From: an uncultured Lewinella sp.
GTDB taxonomy: Bacteria; Bacteroidota; Bacteroidia; Chitinophagales; Saprospiraceae
Assembly (NCBI GenBank): GCA_937873655.1
Contig: CALMYQ010000200.1
Span: forward strand, 33,686-97,685
DNA length: 64,000 nt
Direction of reading: 5' to 3'
Shown here piece after piece: positions 37,598 through 47,360 of the stretch. The position numbers were made by a program, and so were the translations under genes. How positions within the stretch are numbered: position 1 is the first letter of the stretch; each line of letters opens with the position of its first letter. Under the pieces are notes generated by a model. That model was given only the letters and a program-made list of their open reading frames with translations. It did not search any database and was not told where the DNA came from.

Positions 37598-40500
37598 ATC
37601 AATATTTCTTCCTGGCTGCCCGAGGTTTCCGCCGTGCGGATTTCTTCGGCCAACACCAGGGTTTCCAGATAGCTTGACAATTCTTCCAGGGTAGGGTACA
37701 AAAACAGGTGACGGAGGCGAATGGGAATCCCCATTTCATGTTGAATGCGGGCGGCGATCTGCGCGGCCAGCAGCGAGTTACCACCGGCCTGGAAGAAGTT
37801 CTCATTCAGGTCCAGGGACTCCAGGCCCATCAATTTGCAAAAAACAGGCTCCAGGTTGCGTTCTATTTCGGTAACGGGCCTCTTCCCCGGCTCCCGGTCC
37901 CGACGATCAGAATCGGGAGGCGGAAGGGAACGGCGGTCGATCTTGCCATTTGCGTTCAATGGAAAGGCGGGCAACATAACGAAAGCGGCGGGTTGCATAT
38001 AGTCCGGCAGAAAGCGCATCAGGTGGTCCCTCAGGCCGTCCGCCGGCTCATCGCCTGAAGGGATAAAATAAGCCGCCAGTTGTTTTCCTTTGGAGGGGTG
38101 TTCCCAGACGCTGACAATGCCTTTTTCAACCCCTTCAAAGGCGTTGAGCACCGCTTCGATTTCCTGCAATTCTACCCTGAACCCCCGAATCTTGACCTGA
38201 TGGTCCCTGCGGCCGAGGAACTCCATGTTGCCGTCGGCCATCATGCGCCCCAGGTCGCCGGTTCGGTACATCATCCCGCCGGGTTCAGGAAAGAAAGGAT
38301 CCTGTAAAAATGCGGCCGCCGTCTTTTGCGGTTCATTCATATACCCCATTGCCACCCCTGTTCCGCCGATGTACAGTTCACCGGTAACACCCTGCGGAAC
38401 CGGATTCAAACCCGAATCGAGTATATAGAAGCAATTGTTTGCAATGGGCTTCCCGTAAGGAATGGAAGTCCAGTTTTCCTGAATTTTGCCGATCGGGAAG
38501 AAATTTGACCATACCGTACCTTCTGTGGCTCCGCCCAGGCTGATCACCGACGCATTTGGGAAACATTTCCGGGCGTTGTCCGGCAATCCGACAGGTATCC
38601 AGTCGCCGCTCAGGAAGGCCAATCTCAGGTATTCCTGCCTGAAATCGGGTTCGTATTGCCGCAGCTCGCCGGTCAGATAGTCCAGCGTGGAGGGTACCGT
38701 ATCCCAGAAGGTGATCCGCTCTTCCACCATGAGGCGTTTCAATTCACGGAAATCGGTCAACTGATCCCGGCCGGCGATCACTACGGCGCCGCCGCCGGCC
38801 AGCATGCCGAATATATCGTAGACCGACAGGTCAAAGCACATGGAGGTCAGCAACAACAGGCGATCCCCGGCGCCTACCTCAAAGGTCCGGTTGACCCATT
38901 GGATCAGGTTGACGACGGCATGATGCGCAATCATTACACCTTTTGGGCGACCGGTTGATCCGGACGTATAAATGACATAGGCCAGGCTTTCGGATGAAAG
39001 TCCAAGGTCCGGGTTTCCGGCATTGAAATGGGCATAAGCTTCGGTTTCCTGAATTGCCAGGCATGGGACGGCAGGCAGTTGCAGGTGGACCTGATTTGCT
39101 TTTTCCGGCGTATCGGTCAGCAGCATGGCGACCTCCGAATTGGCGAGTATGTATTCCTGCCTTTCGAGGGGATAGTCCGGATCTGCGGGGACATAGGCTG
39201 CGCCGGCTTTCAAAATGGCGATCATTCCCGTAATCATGGCCATGTTACGGTCTGCAATCAACCCTACCCGGTCACCCGGCCGAACTCCCGCAGCCATGAG
39301 GCGCCGTGCCAGCCGGTTGGCCTCAGCGTTTAATTCACCGTAGGACCTGCTGCGTCCTTCGTGTCTCAAAGCAACGGCATCCGGGTGCAGCGCCGCCTGT
39401 TCTTCAAACAGGTTATGGAGCATTTTTTCTCGCGGATAGGGTATAGCCGTATCATTGAAATCCCGCACCCACCGGTCATATTCCGCGACGGTCAGGATCG
39501 GCGGCCGGACGATTGCTGCCTCGGGTTCCCGGACCATGCCCGTTAAGAGGGCGCTCAGGTGATCGCCCATAAGCCGGATTCTTTCCCGGGTAAACAAGCT
39601 GATATTGTAAGCCAGGCTGATATCGAAGCCGTCGTCGGTCTGCCGGTAATAGAAGGTCAGGTCGTATTTGTTACCCGAACGGTCTACCGGATAATTCCTG
39701 ATCTGCAATTCTCCGGCCGCTGCTCGCGTAAAATGGTCGGAAACCGGCAATTCGAAATCATTCGAAACCACCAGTACATCAAAAAGCGCCGACCGGCTGG
39801 TATCTCTGACAGGCTGCAGGTCATCCACAATACGGTCAAAAGGATAATCCTGGTGTTCATAAGCCGCCAACAAGCCGGATTTTATGGCCCTGACCAGTTC
39901 CCGGAAAGATATTTGGTCGTCGACCGCGCAGCGAATCGGCAAGGTGTTCAGGTAGAGCCCGACCTGGTCTTTCAGCAAATGGTGATTCCTTCCGGCCGAG
40001 GGCGTGCCGATGATCAGGTCTTCCTGACCCGAATACCGATAAAGAAGCCCCGCAACAGCGGCAAAAATCACGGTGAACGGGGTAGTCTCCTCTTCAATTG
40101 CCAGCGACCTGATCTTTTCTGCCGTCCAGGCGGAAAAATGCATTTCTACATTGCGGCTTTGGAAGGTTTTTATCTTTGGTCTGGGGTAATCGGTCGGCAG
40201 TTGCAGCACCGGCAATTCACCTGCCAGGCAAGCCTTCCAGAATTCCCCCGCCCGATCCAGTGCCCGGCCGCTGAAATTTTTATTCTGCCAGTGAGCAAAA
40301 TCCTTGTATTGGACCGGTAACGGCAAAAGTTCAGCCGGCTTGCCCGCCGCAATATTTTCGTAATAATGAAAAAGTTCACGCGCCAGAATTTCTACCGACC
40401 AGCCATCTGAAATCAAATGATGAACGGTAAAAAGCAAAATGGAACGAGTCTCTTCCATGAGCAGGAGCCTGACCGACAAAAGAGGGCCGGTTTCCAGGTC

Positions 40501-43500
40501 AAATACCTGATCCGCCTGGGCCTCGGCGAGCATGCGCGCCGTCTCTTCCCGGTCCGGATCGCCGTATAGATCAATTACCTCAAAAGGAACAGGCCACTGG
40601 TCGGCCGGAATGATGACTTGCCTGGGTTCGCCATCTATTGCGGCGAAAACCGTCCTGAGGCTTTCATGACGATCTCCAAGCGCTTTTATCGCACTTTCCA
40701 TGGCAGTTGGATCGGCGTTTCCGGCGATTTCACAGGCAGCCGCGATATTATAGGCAGAAAGCTCCTCCTCCATCTGGTGGATGAGCCAAAGTCGTTTTTG
40801 AGCGTATGAGGTCTCATAACAGGTGCGTTCGCCGACCGGAACAATAGACGAACCGGTTTTGACCTCAACCTGTTTTATCCGGGCAGCAAGGCTGCTGATC
40901 GTCGGGTATTCAAACACGTCGTTGAGGTCCAATCCGGCCCCGGTCTGCTCCTGGATCAGCATCAGCATTTGTACCGCCCTGAGAGAATGCCCACCCAATT
41001 CAAAAAACTGGTCGTGGACTGAAATGTCTGCTATGCCGAGCACCGTGCTCCAAATCCTTTTCAGGGATCTTTCCAGGTCGCTTTCCGGGCGTTCAGGTTC
41101 TTTTTCCTTTTCATTGCGGCGGGAAAGCCAATGCTCCAGCAACCGGCTTTTGTCCGCTTTCCCATTGTTATTGAGCGGAATGCGATCGACAGGAACCCAG
41201 TGTCCGGGCACCATATGGCCTGGCAAAACCCTGGCAAGGGATTTCATCCATTCACTTTCCCGGTTCGGGCTGCCGGCAACAACAAAGGCAATCAGTTCTA
41301 CCGCCCCGTTTACCCATTGCGCGATTACTGCACAATCGGCGATGTCTTCAGTTTGCAGGACAGCTGCTTCCACTTCGCCCGGTTCCACGCGGTATCCCCT
41401 TATTTTCACCTGTTCATCTATCCGGCCCAGGTACCGAAGCCGGCCGTCAAGGCCCCATTCGGCGCGGTCTCCCGTTCGATAGAGTACGGGAGCGCCTTCG
41501 ATATCAAACCGGGAGGCCAAGAATTTTTCCCGCGTCAATTCCGGTTTTCCATGGTAGCCGGAAGTAACCCCGGCCCCGCCGATGTACAATTCTCCTGCAT
41601 AAGCCGGCGGGCAAATGTTGCCCGAAGGATCAAGCACCAGGGCAATCGTCCGGTCGATAGGCCGCCCGATGGTGATCTCGTCTTCCGGTGCGGTCAGGCG
41701 ATCGACCGTGCATCCGACCGTGGTTTCGGTAGGTCCGTATTCATTGTAGACCTCCATTGCCGGGTTCAGGGCATACAATGTCCGCAGGTGGGCTTCGGTC
41801 AGGGGTTCGCCGCCTGCAATCAGTTTTTGAATACCGGAAGAAGGCATTTCAAGATGGCGCAGCAACAGGATATGCGAGGGCGTCAGTTTCACGGCGCGCA
41901 TGCCGCTCTCCGGGTCAAAAATGGCTTTCAAAATGGAGTGGACCGGCATTTTTTCAGGGAATACATGAACCATGTCGCCCCGCAGCAAGGTGGAAAAAAT
42001 GCTGGTAACGGTCAGGTCAAACGAGAGGGACGTAAACAGCGGCATGGGCCATCCGCTTCCGGCATTGAAATAATATTGGTTGGCCCAGGTCAGATAATGG
42101 GCAAAATTGGATTGCATGACCTCCACCCCCTTGGGTTGGCCGGTGGATCCGGAAGTATAGATCAGGTAAGCTGCATCTGAACCGCCGGGACGGAGGCCAG
42201 GTTTCTGAACAGGGCCGTTTCCATCCGGAAACTCGTCCAACCATGCAACCTCCAGTTCCGGGTTTTGGGATGACAGATCAAAAATGCGGATCGAGTCGGT
42301 AACCACCACCGAAAGGCCGGCATCCTTGATGATATAATTCAGCCGTTCCGAAGGATAGGCAGGATCGAGCGGCAAAAAGGCCGCTCCCGACTTGATGATG
42401 CCGAGGATGGCCGGTACCAGGAGTAACGACCTGTCAGCCAGTATGCCGACCAGGTCCCCGGGTTTTACGCCGAATTCACGGATGAGCCGTTCTGCAATAA
42501 AATCGGCTCGCCTGTCCAGGGCCTGATAGGTCATTTCATGGGATTCAAACCGCAGGGCAATCCGTTCCGGATATTGCGCTGCCGTCGCTTCGAACTGGTC
42601 GGCGACAAGCGGACATTCTCCGGGGTTGCGGTAAACTCCGCCCCATTCCATCAAAGTGCGCTGTTCATTGCCAGTTAGAAGGGTTTGGTTGCCCAGGGGC
42701 CTTTCCGGCGTCCGGATGAGCTTTTCGGTCAGGGTCTTCCATCTGTTACAAAAATCCGAAACGGCTTCCCTTGCGTAAAGGTTCGCATCAAATTCTACCT
42801 GAAGCGTCAACCCGCTGCGACTCCTCAAAAACCGGAAGGCTATCCCGAATTTGGGGCCCGGCGGTTCAACCGGCAGGGGCGTGATTTCCAGGTCGGGTAT
42901 GCGAAAATCCTCCGCCGCGTTGATCTCTCTGTCAATGAGTTCAACAATGGCTCCGATCAATCCGGAAAAGCCGGCGGTCTTACCCATGTTCAATTCATCC
43001 AACAATTCTTCCACGGGGTAGTCCTGGTGCTCAAAAGCTTCCAGCATCCGATCCCGCATCTGTTCTACGAGTCGGGTAAAGGTGATTTGGGCGTCCATGC
43101 GCACCCTCAGCGGCAGAACGTGCACAAAGAAGCCGATCAGGTCATTCAATTCCGGTACCTGGCGGCCTGCGACCGTAGCGCCCAGGATGAAATCTTCCTG
43201 CCCGGTCAATTTAAAAAGGGAGGCCGAAAAGGAAGCGGCCAACCCCATATAAAGCGATGCGTTGATATCCTGAAGCCAGGAGGTCAGGGAATCTACAAAT
43301 TCAGGGTCCAGTTCAAGGACCAATGTCCCGGATTCCTGGTCCGCCGTTTTTGGTTGCGGCAGGTCAAGGTTCAACCTCGGCAATTCCCCGGATAATTGGT
43401 TCTTCCAATATTCCTTGTGTTTATCAAGGGCGCCGGCGGTCAGCATTTCATTCAACCGCCAGGCATAGTCTTTGTATTGCAGGGGCAAGGGTCCGGGTTG

Positions 43501-46500
43501 GCTATCCTGATCTCTTTTCCGGTTGAAATAGGCGGTCAGCCACTCCCGGACAAATATCCGGAGGGACCAGGCATCCGCTGCGATGTGGTGGATGTTGATC
43601 AGCAGGCCCCAATCCACATCGCCGAGTTGCCATACTTTAACGCGCAACGGCAATTCGTTTTCCAGATCAAACTTTCGCCGGATCTCCTCATTTGCCGCCA
43701 TTGGCCAGGTCTGTCCGGGCCCCGGATCAGACCGAAGGTCCGCCCATTCTATACCGAATCTGAGGGTATGCATAGGTTGGACGAACTGATTGAATTCGCC
43801 CCCTGTGAAAAAATAGTTGGTCCGCAGAATCTCGTGCCGCTCTACCATCTGCAGGAATGCCGATTCGAAAGCAATCCGGTCCAGGTTACCTTTGACCCGG
43901 AACAGTCCGGGCATGGAATAAGCGGCGCTGGACTGATGCAGAAAATTCCATTGCAAGAGTCTTCGCTGACCGGCAGAAACCGGATAATAGGGCCTTAGCG
44001 GAGCTTTCGCCCAGTCCGTTAGTCGGGCGGCGGGCGCAGTGCTGATGTATCCGGCGAGTTCACCGGCTGAAGGATGGCGGAAAAAATCCCTGAAACTGAG
44101 ATCCACACCCCATTCGGCCTTTACCCTGGCGATCACCCGGATGGCCTTAAGGGAATTGCCGCCGATATAGAAAAAGTTTTCGTCAATGCCGATACGCCTG
44201 ATCTGCAGTACCTCCTGCCAAATTCCGGCCAAACGATGTTCCCAAAGCGTAGCCGGGGCGGCGTAGCTTTTTTTATGCATTCGGCCGGCCGGCTCATCCC
44301 CGGTCTTCGGCAGTGCTTTTCGATCTACTTTCCCGTTGGCGGTGAGCGGGAGTTCGGCCATGATCCGGATCTTTTCCGGGATCATATAGGCCGGCAGCCG
44401 CTCCTGCAAAAAACGCCTGATTTCGCTTTCAGGGGTTGCCGGATCGGTCACTGCAATATAAGCGGCCAGGTGCTTTGAGGATCGGCCCGGGCTCTCCGCA
44501 GCCACAACGGCACAGGCCGTCACCCCGGGATGGGTCTGCAGCCGGGCTTCTATTTCTCCGGGTTCTATCCGGAATCCGTTAATTTTCACCTGTTCGTCGC
44601 GCCGTCCGAAGAATTCGATCCTCCCGTCTCCGAGATACCGGCCGACGTCGCCGGTCCGGTACATCCGGTCTCCATTTTTGGAGAAAGGATCCCGGATAAA
44701 GGCGCGACCGGTAGCTGCGGGATCGCCGGAATAACCTCTTCCCACCCCGACACCTGCGACGCAGATCTCTCCTTTGCCGCCGATCGGCCGCAGGTTCCGG
44801 TTTTCGTCCAGGATATAAATGCGCGTATTCTGAACCGGATACCCGACCGGTACGGATGCGCCGGAAGGCGGTCCGTCCATAATGAAATGGGTGATGTCGT
44901 CCGAAGCCTCGGTCGGCCCGTAAGCATTGACGAGCGTCAATTCCGGAAACCGGGCAAACCACTGACTTGCAAGGTCTTTGCTGAGGGTTTCTCCGGTCAC
45001 CAACACGTATTGAAGCCGGGACCAATCCGGAGCAGCCGGCCACGACGGCCAGAGCTCAAGTATTTCCGTCAGATAGGAGGGCACCATTTCCACTACAGTG
45101 ACTCCGGCTTCAGCTATTGCGGCCGCAAACCGGTGGGGGTCCATGACCAGGTCTTGCCGGAGTATCAGGGTACATCCTCCCGTCAGCAATGCAGCCAGCG
45201 ACTGCCAAACCGAAATATCAAAGCTGATGGAAGCATTTTGAACCACAACCGAACGCTCATTCAATTCCAGATCCCGGATTTTGGCAAACAAGTGGTTCAT
45301 CATCCCGGCTTGTTCGATCATCGCGCCTTTGGGCTTACCTGTGGAACCCGAGGTGTAAATAATATAAGCGAGTTGTCCGGGTTGTCCCCGTTCGACATCC
45401 TCCGCTTCAGGGTCTTCTTCCAGCTCTGCCGACCGGCGGGTCCAAAAAAAAACAAGGCAAGGACAATCCGCACCCCCCTCCATATCCCCCGCCGTGATCA
45501 GAACCGCCGCACCGGGTTCGTTGAGCCTTCCTTGGGCGCGTTCCCAGGGCAGCCCCGGGTCTATCGGCAAAAATGCAGCCTCAGCCCCCAAAACGGATAA
45601 TAAGGCCAATGGATAGTATTCGGACCGGTCCATCATGATGCCCGCTACTTGTTCGGGCCCCAGGCCGAATTCGCGCCGGAGACATGCCGAAAAACGACGT
45701 GCGTACCGGTCGGCTTCAGCGTAGGTGACCCGGCGGTTGCCGCATTGAAGCGCGGTCCTTTCCGGGGTTTTAACCACCTGTTCACGCCATATTGTCGAAA
45801 AGGTTCCGTCCGGTATCGGGATAACCGGTCCCTTAAAGGATTCCAGGATCAATTCTTTTTCACGATCCGGCAGCGATTCCAGATCTTTTACAGGGCGTTC
45901 AGGGTCGGATAAGACAGCCTCTATCAGGCGCTCGTAGTGTTCGAGCATCCGCCGGATGGTCGATTCATCAAATAGCGCTGCATTATAACGACTGATAAGG
46001 CTCAGCCTTTCATCGGTTTCGATCCATTCCATGCTGAGATCAAACCGGCCTTCCTTACAGGAAAGTTCCTGAAAACCCAGGGTCAGCTCGCCCACTTTGA
46101 TGCGCGCCCCTTCATTGCCGGGCACCAGCAGTTCATTCAACCTGTGGTATTGACTTTGGGATTGCAGGTAAAAAAAAGATTGGAAAACCGGATCAAAACC
46201 GGGATCCGGGTGAATTCCGAGGCTTTCAACGAGTGTGGGAAAGGGGAAATCCTGGTGTTCTACGGCATTCAAAACGATTTGTTGAAGCCCGGCCAGGTAT
46301 TCGGAAAATGGCCGGTCTTCATCAATATTGGAACTGATCGGCAGGGGGTTGACAAAATAACCGACAACCGATTCGAACCGGGGGTCCTGCCGGTTGGCAG
46401 CCGGAATACCGATCACCAATTCTTTTTGACCGGAATATTTGAAAATCAAAACCTTATATACAGCAAGTAGCAGGTTGAACAGGGTTGCATGCTGTTCTTT

Positions 46501-47352
46501 TGCCAACCGGGACAACCGTTCACTGGTGCTTTTGCCGAGGTGAAGGACAGATTCTCCGCCTTTTTCAGAACGATAGGCTCCCCGGGGCCTGTCCAGCGGA
46601 AGATCGGTAAGGTGATTGTCCAGCCCCGGCACCTCCTTCCAGAATTGCCGGCACCGCTCACCTTCCGGACCGTCAAGCCACTTTTGCCGGTTTTCGACAA
46701 AATCGCTGTACCGCCACAAAAGCGGCGCCAGGGCCGGCTGTTTTTCTTTCTTTTCAGCGTTGTATGCCTCCAGCAATTCGCCCAACAGCAAATTGACAGA
46801 CCAGCCGTCGCACACGATATGATGGATTGAAACCACCAGGATGGACTCATCGTCCTTTCTGCGAAACAACCGCGCCCTGAACACCTGCCCGTCTTCCAGC
46901 CTGTGCGGCCGGTCGAAAGCTGATTTCACCGCACTGTTCAATTCTGCAGGATCTGGCGCCAACGCGTCCGCAACAGTAAAATCGACGGATTGATAACCCA
47001 GAACCTCCTGTACCGGCAACCCATCCCGGAAGGCGAACCGGGACCGAAGGACTTCGTGCCGGTCTGCGAGCCTTTGAAAAGCGCGTTTGAGCGCCACCTC
47101 ATCGGTTTTGTCCAGCAATCTGACGGCGAAACCTTCATTATAGGCAGTTGAATCTGGTTGATTCAGGTACAGGAACCACAGGGCTTCCTGCCCGACGGAC
47201 ATCGGAAAAACCTTCCGAACGGATTCCGCTTTCCTGATCAGCAAGCTCCTGGCCAGTTCTTTCTTTTGTTCGATGGTCATTTCTGAGGCGGTTGAACTCA
47301 TTCCGGAGACGGAAGCGCCGTTCTTATTTTTGAGGTCCATACTGAATGTCAT
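37594..47352 (-). CDS. NRPS, three modules (C-A-PCP)x3
   Basis: 3252 residues. C1 (HHIVCDGWS) accepts the polyketide chain. A1 (YTSGSTGKPKG, about 667) has code DIWELTADDK. PCP1 has GGNSLKA. C2 has HHIAADAWS. A2 (YTSGSTGQPKG, about 1736) has code DLTKIGEVGK, so Asn is likely. PCP2 has GGHSLRA. C3 has HHLISDGWS. A3 (YTSGSTGRPKG, about 2798) has SLGGATEGTVWS instead of the usual YGPTE block and code DLYDFSLVWK, close to known Cys codes such as DLYNLSLIWK. PCP3 has GGNSLLA near the C-terminus. No E, MT or Cy domains are seen, so a Cys here would stay as a thiol unless modified later. The start is 8 bp after the PKS stop. The substrate of A1 is unknown; a diamino acid is a guess from the SbnAB genes. 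Confidence 0.95.
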   Translation of the reverse strand: MTFSMDLKNKNGASVSGMSSTASEMTIEQKKELARSLLIRKAESVRKVFPMSVGQEALWFLYLNQPDSTAYNEGFAVRLLDKTDEVALKRAFQRLADRHEVLRSRFAFRDGLPVQEVLGYQSVDFTVADALAPDPAELNSAVKSAFDRPHRLEDGQVFRARLFRRKDDESILVVSIHHIVCDGWSVNLLLGELLEAYNAEKKEKQPALAPLLWRYSDFVENRQKWLDGPEGERCRQFWKEVPGLDNHLTDLPLDRPRGAYRSEKGGESVLHLGKSTSERLSRLAKEQHATLFNLLLAVYKVLIFKYSGQKELVIGIPAANRQDPRFESVVGYFVNPLPISSNIDEDRPFSEYLAGLQQIVLNAVEHQDFPFPTLVESLGIHPDPGFDPVFQSFFYLQSQSQYHRLNELLVPGNEGARIKVGELTLGFQELSCKEGRFDLSMEWIETDERLSLISRYNAALFDESTIRRMLEHYERLIEAVLSDPERPVKDLESLPDREKELILESFKGPVIPIPDGTFSTIWREQVVKTPERTALQCGNRRVTYAEADRYARRFSACLRREFGLGPEQVAGIMMDRSEYYPLALLSVLGAEAAFLPIDPGLPWERAQGRLNEPGAAVLITAGDMEGGADCPCLVFFWTRRSAELEEDPEAEDVERGQPGQLAYIIYTSGSTGKPKGAMIEQAGMMNHLFAKIRDLELNERSVVVQNASISFDISVWQSLAALLTGGCTLILRQDLVMDPHRFAAAIAEAGVTVVEMVPSYLTEILELWPSWPAAPDWSRLQYVLVTGETLSKDLASQWFARFPELTLVNAYGPTEASDDITHFIMDGPPSGASVPVGYPVQNTRIYILDENRNLRPIGGKGEICVAGVGVGRGYSGDPAATGRAFIRDPFSKNGDRMYRTGDVGRYLGDGRIEFFGRRDEQVKINGFRIEPGEIEARLQTHPGVTACAVVAAESPGRSSKHLAAYIAVTDPATPESEIRRFLQERLPAYMIPEKIRIMAELPLTANGKVDRKALPKTGDEPAGRMHKKSYAAPATLWEHRLAGIWQEVLQIRRIGIDENFFYIGGNSLKAIRVIARVKAEWGVDLSFRDFFRHPSAGELAGYISTAPAARLTDWAKAPLRPYYPVSAGQRRLLQWNFLHQSSAAYSMPGLFRVKGNLDRIAFESAFLQMVERHEILRTNYFFTGGEFNQFVQPMHTLRFGIEWADLRSDPGPGQTWPMAANEEIRRKFDLENELPLRVKVWQLGDVDWGLLINIHHIAADAWSLRIFVREWLTAYFNRKRDQDSQPGPLPLQYKDYAWRLNEMLTAGALDKHKEYWKNQLSGELPRLNLDLPQPKTADQESGTLVLELDPEFVDSLTSWLQDINASLYMGLAASFSASLFKLTGQEDFILGATVAGRQVPELNDLIGFFVHVLPLRVRMDAQITFTRLVEQMRDRMLEAFEHQDYPVEELLDELNMGKTAGFSGLIGAIVELIDREINAAEDFRIPDLEITPLPVEPPGPKFGIAFRFLRSRSGLTLQVEFDANLYAREAVSDFCNRWKTLTEKLIRTPERPLGNQTLLTGNEQRTLMEWGGVYRNPGECPLVADQFEATAAQYPERIALRFESHEMTYQALDRRADFIAERLIREFGVKPGDLVGILADRSLLLVPAILGIIKSGAAFLPLDPAYPSERLNYIIKDAGLSVVVTDSIRIFDLSSQNPELEVAWLDEFPDGNGPVQKPGLRPGGSDAAYLIYTSGSTGQPKGVEVMQSNFAHYLTWANQYYFNAGSGWPMPLFTSLSFDLTVTSIFSTLLRGDMVHVFPEKMPVHSILKAIFDPESGMRAVKLTPSHILLLRHLEMPSSGIQKLIAGGEPLTEAHLRTLYALNPAMEVYNEYGPTETTVGCTVDRLTAPEDEITIGRPIDRTIALVLDPSGNICPPAYAGELYIGGAGVTSGYHGKPELTREKFLASRFDIEGAPVLYRTGDRAEWGLDGRLRYLGRIDEQVKIRGYRVEPGEVEAAVLQTEDIADCAVIAQWVNGAVELIAFVVAGSPNRESEWMKSLARVLPGHMVPGHWVPVDRIPLNNNGKADKSRLLEHWLSRRNEKEKEPERPESDLERSLKRIWSTVLGIADISVHDQFFELGGHSLRAVQMLMLIQEQTGAGLDLNDVFEYPTISSLAARIKQVEVKTGSSIVPVGERTCYETSYAQKRLWLIHQMEEELSAYNIAAACEIAGNADPTAMESAIKALGDRHESLRTVFAAIDGEPRQVIIPADQWPVPFEVIDLYGDPDREETARMLAEAQADQVFDLETGPLLSVRLLLMEETRSILLFTVHHLISDGWSVEILARELFHYYENIAAGKPAELLPLPVQYKDFAHWQNKNFSGRALDRAGEFWKACLAGELPVLQLPTDYPRPKIKTFQSRNVEMHFSAWTAEKIRSLAIEEETTPFTVIFAAVAGLLYRYSGQEDLIIGTPSAGRNHHLLKDQVGLYLNTLPIRCAVDDQISFRELVRAIKSGLLAAYEHQDYPFDRIVDDLQPVRDTSRSALFDVLVVSNDFELPVSDHFTRAAAGELQIRNYPVDRSGNKYDLTFYYRQTDDGFDISLAYNISLFTRERIRLMGDHLSALLTGMVREPEAAIVRPPILTVAEYDRWVRDFNDTAIPYPREKMLHNLFEEQAALHPDAVALRHEGRSRSYGELNAEANRLARRLMAAGVRPGDRVGLIADRNMAMITGMIAILKAGAAYVPADPDYPLERQEYILANSEVAMLLTDTPEKANQVHLQLPAVPCLAIQETEAYAHFNAGNPDLGLSSESLAYVIYTSGSTGRPKGVMIAHHAVVNLIQWVNRTFEVGAGDRLLLLTSMCFDLSVYDIFGMLAGGGAVVIAGRDQLTDFRELKRLMVEERITFWDTVPSTLDYLTGELRQYEPDFRQEYLRLAFLSGDWIPVGLPDNARKCFPNASVISLGGATEGTVWSNFFPIGKIQENWTSIPYGKPIANNCFYILDSGLNPVPQGVTGELYIGGTGVAMGYMNEPQKTAAAFLQDPFFPEPGGMMYRTGDLGRMMADGNMEFLGRRDHQVKIRGFRVELQEIEAVLNAFEGVEKGIVSVWEHPSKGKQLAAYFIPSGDEPADGLRDHLMRFLPDYMQPAAFVMLPAFPLNANGKIDRRSLPPPDSDRRDREPGKRPVTEIERNLEPVFCKLMGLESLDLNENFFQAGGNSLLAAQIAARIQHEMGIPIRLRHLFLYPTLEELSSYLETLVLAEEIRTAETSGSQEEILI

Positions 47353-47360
47353 TTAAAGCG

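Noticed and set aside
44530..45600. Long plus-strand open frame (356 codons) opposite the three-module NRPS; similar ones at 41131-42180, 23331-24284 and 7281-8093
   Set aside because: They lie antisense to strongly conserved NRPS domains, have no recognisable motif and arise from the codon pattern of the real genes.
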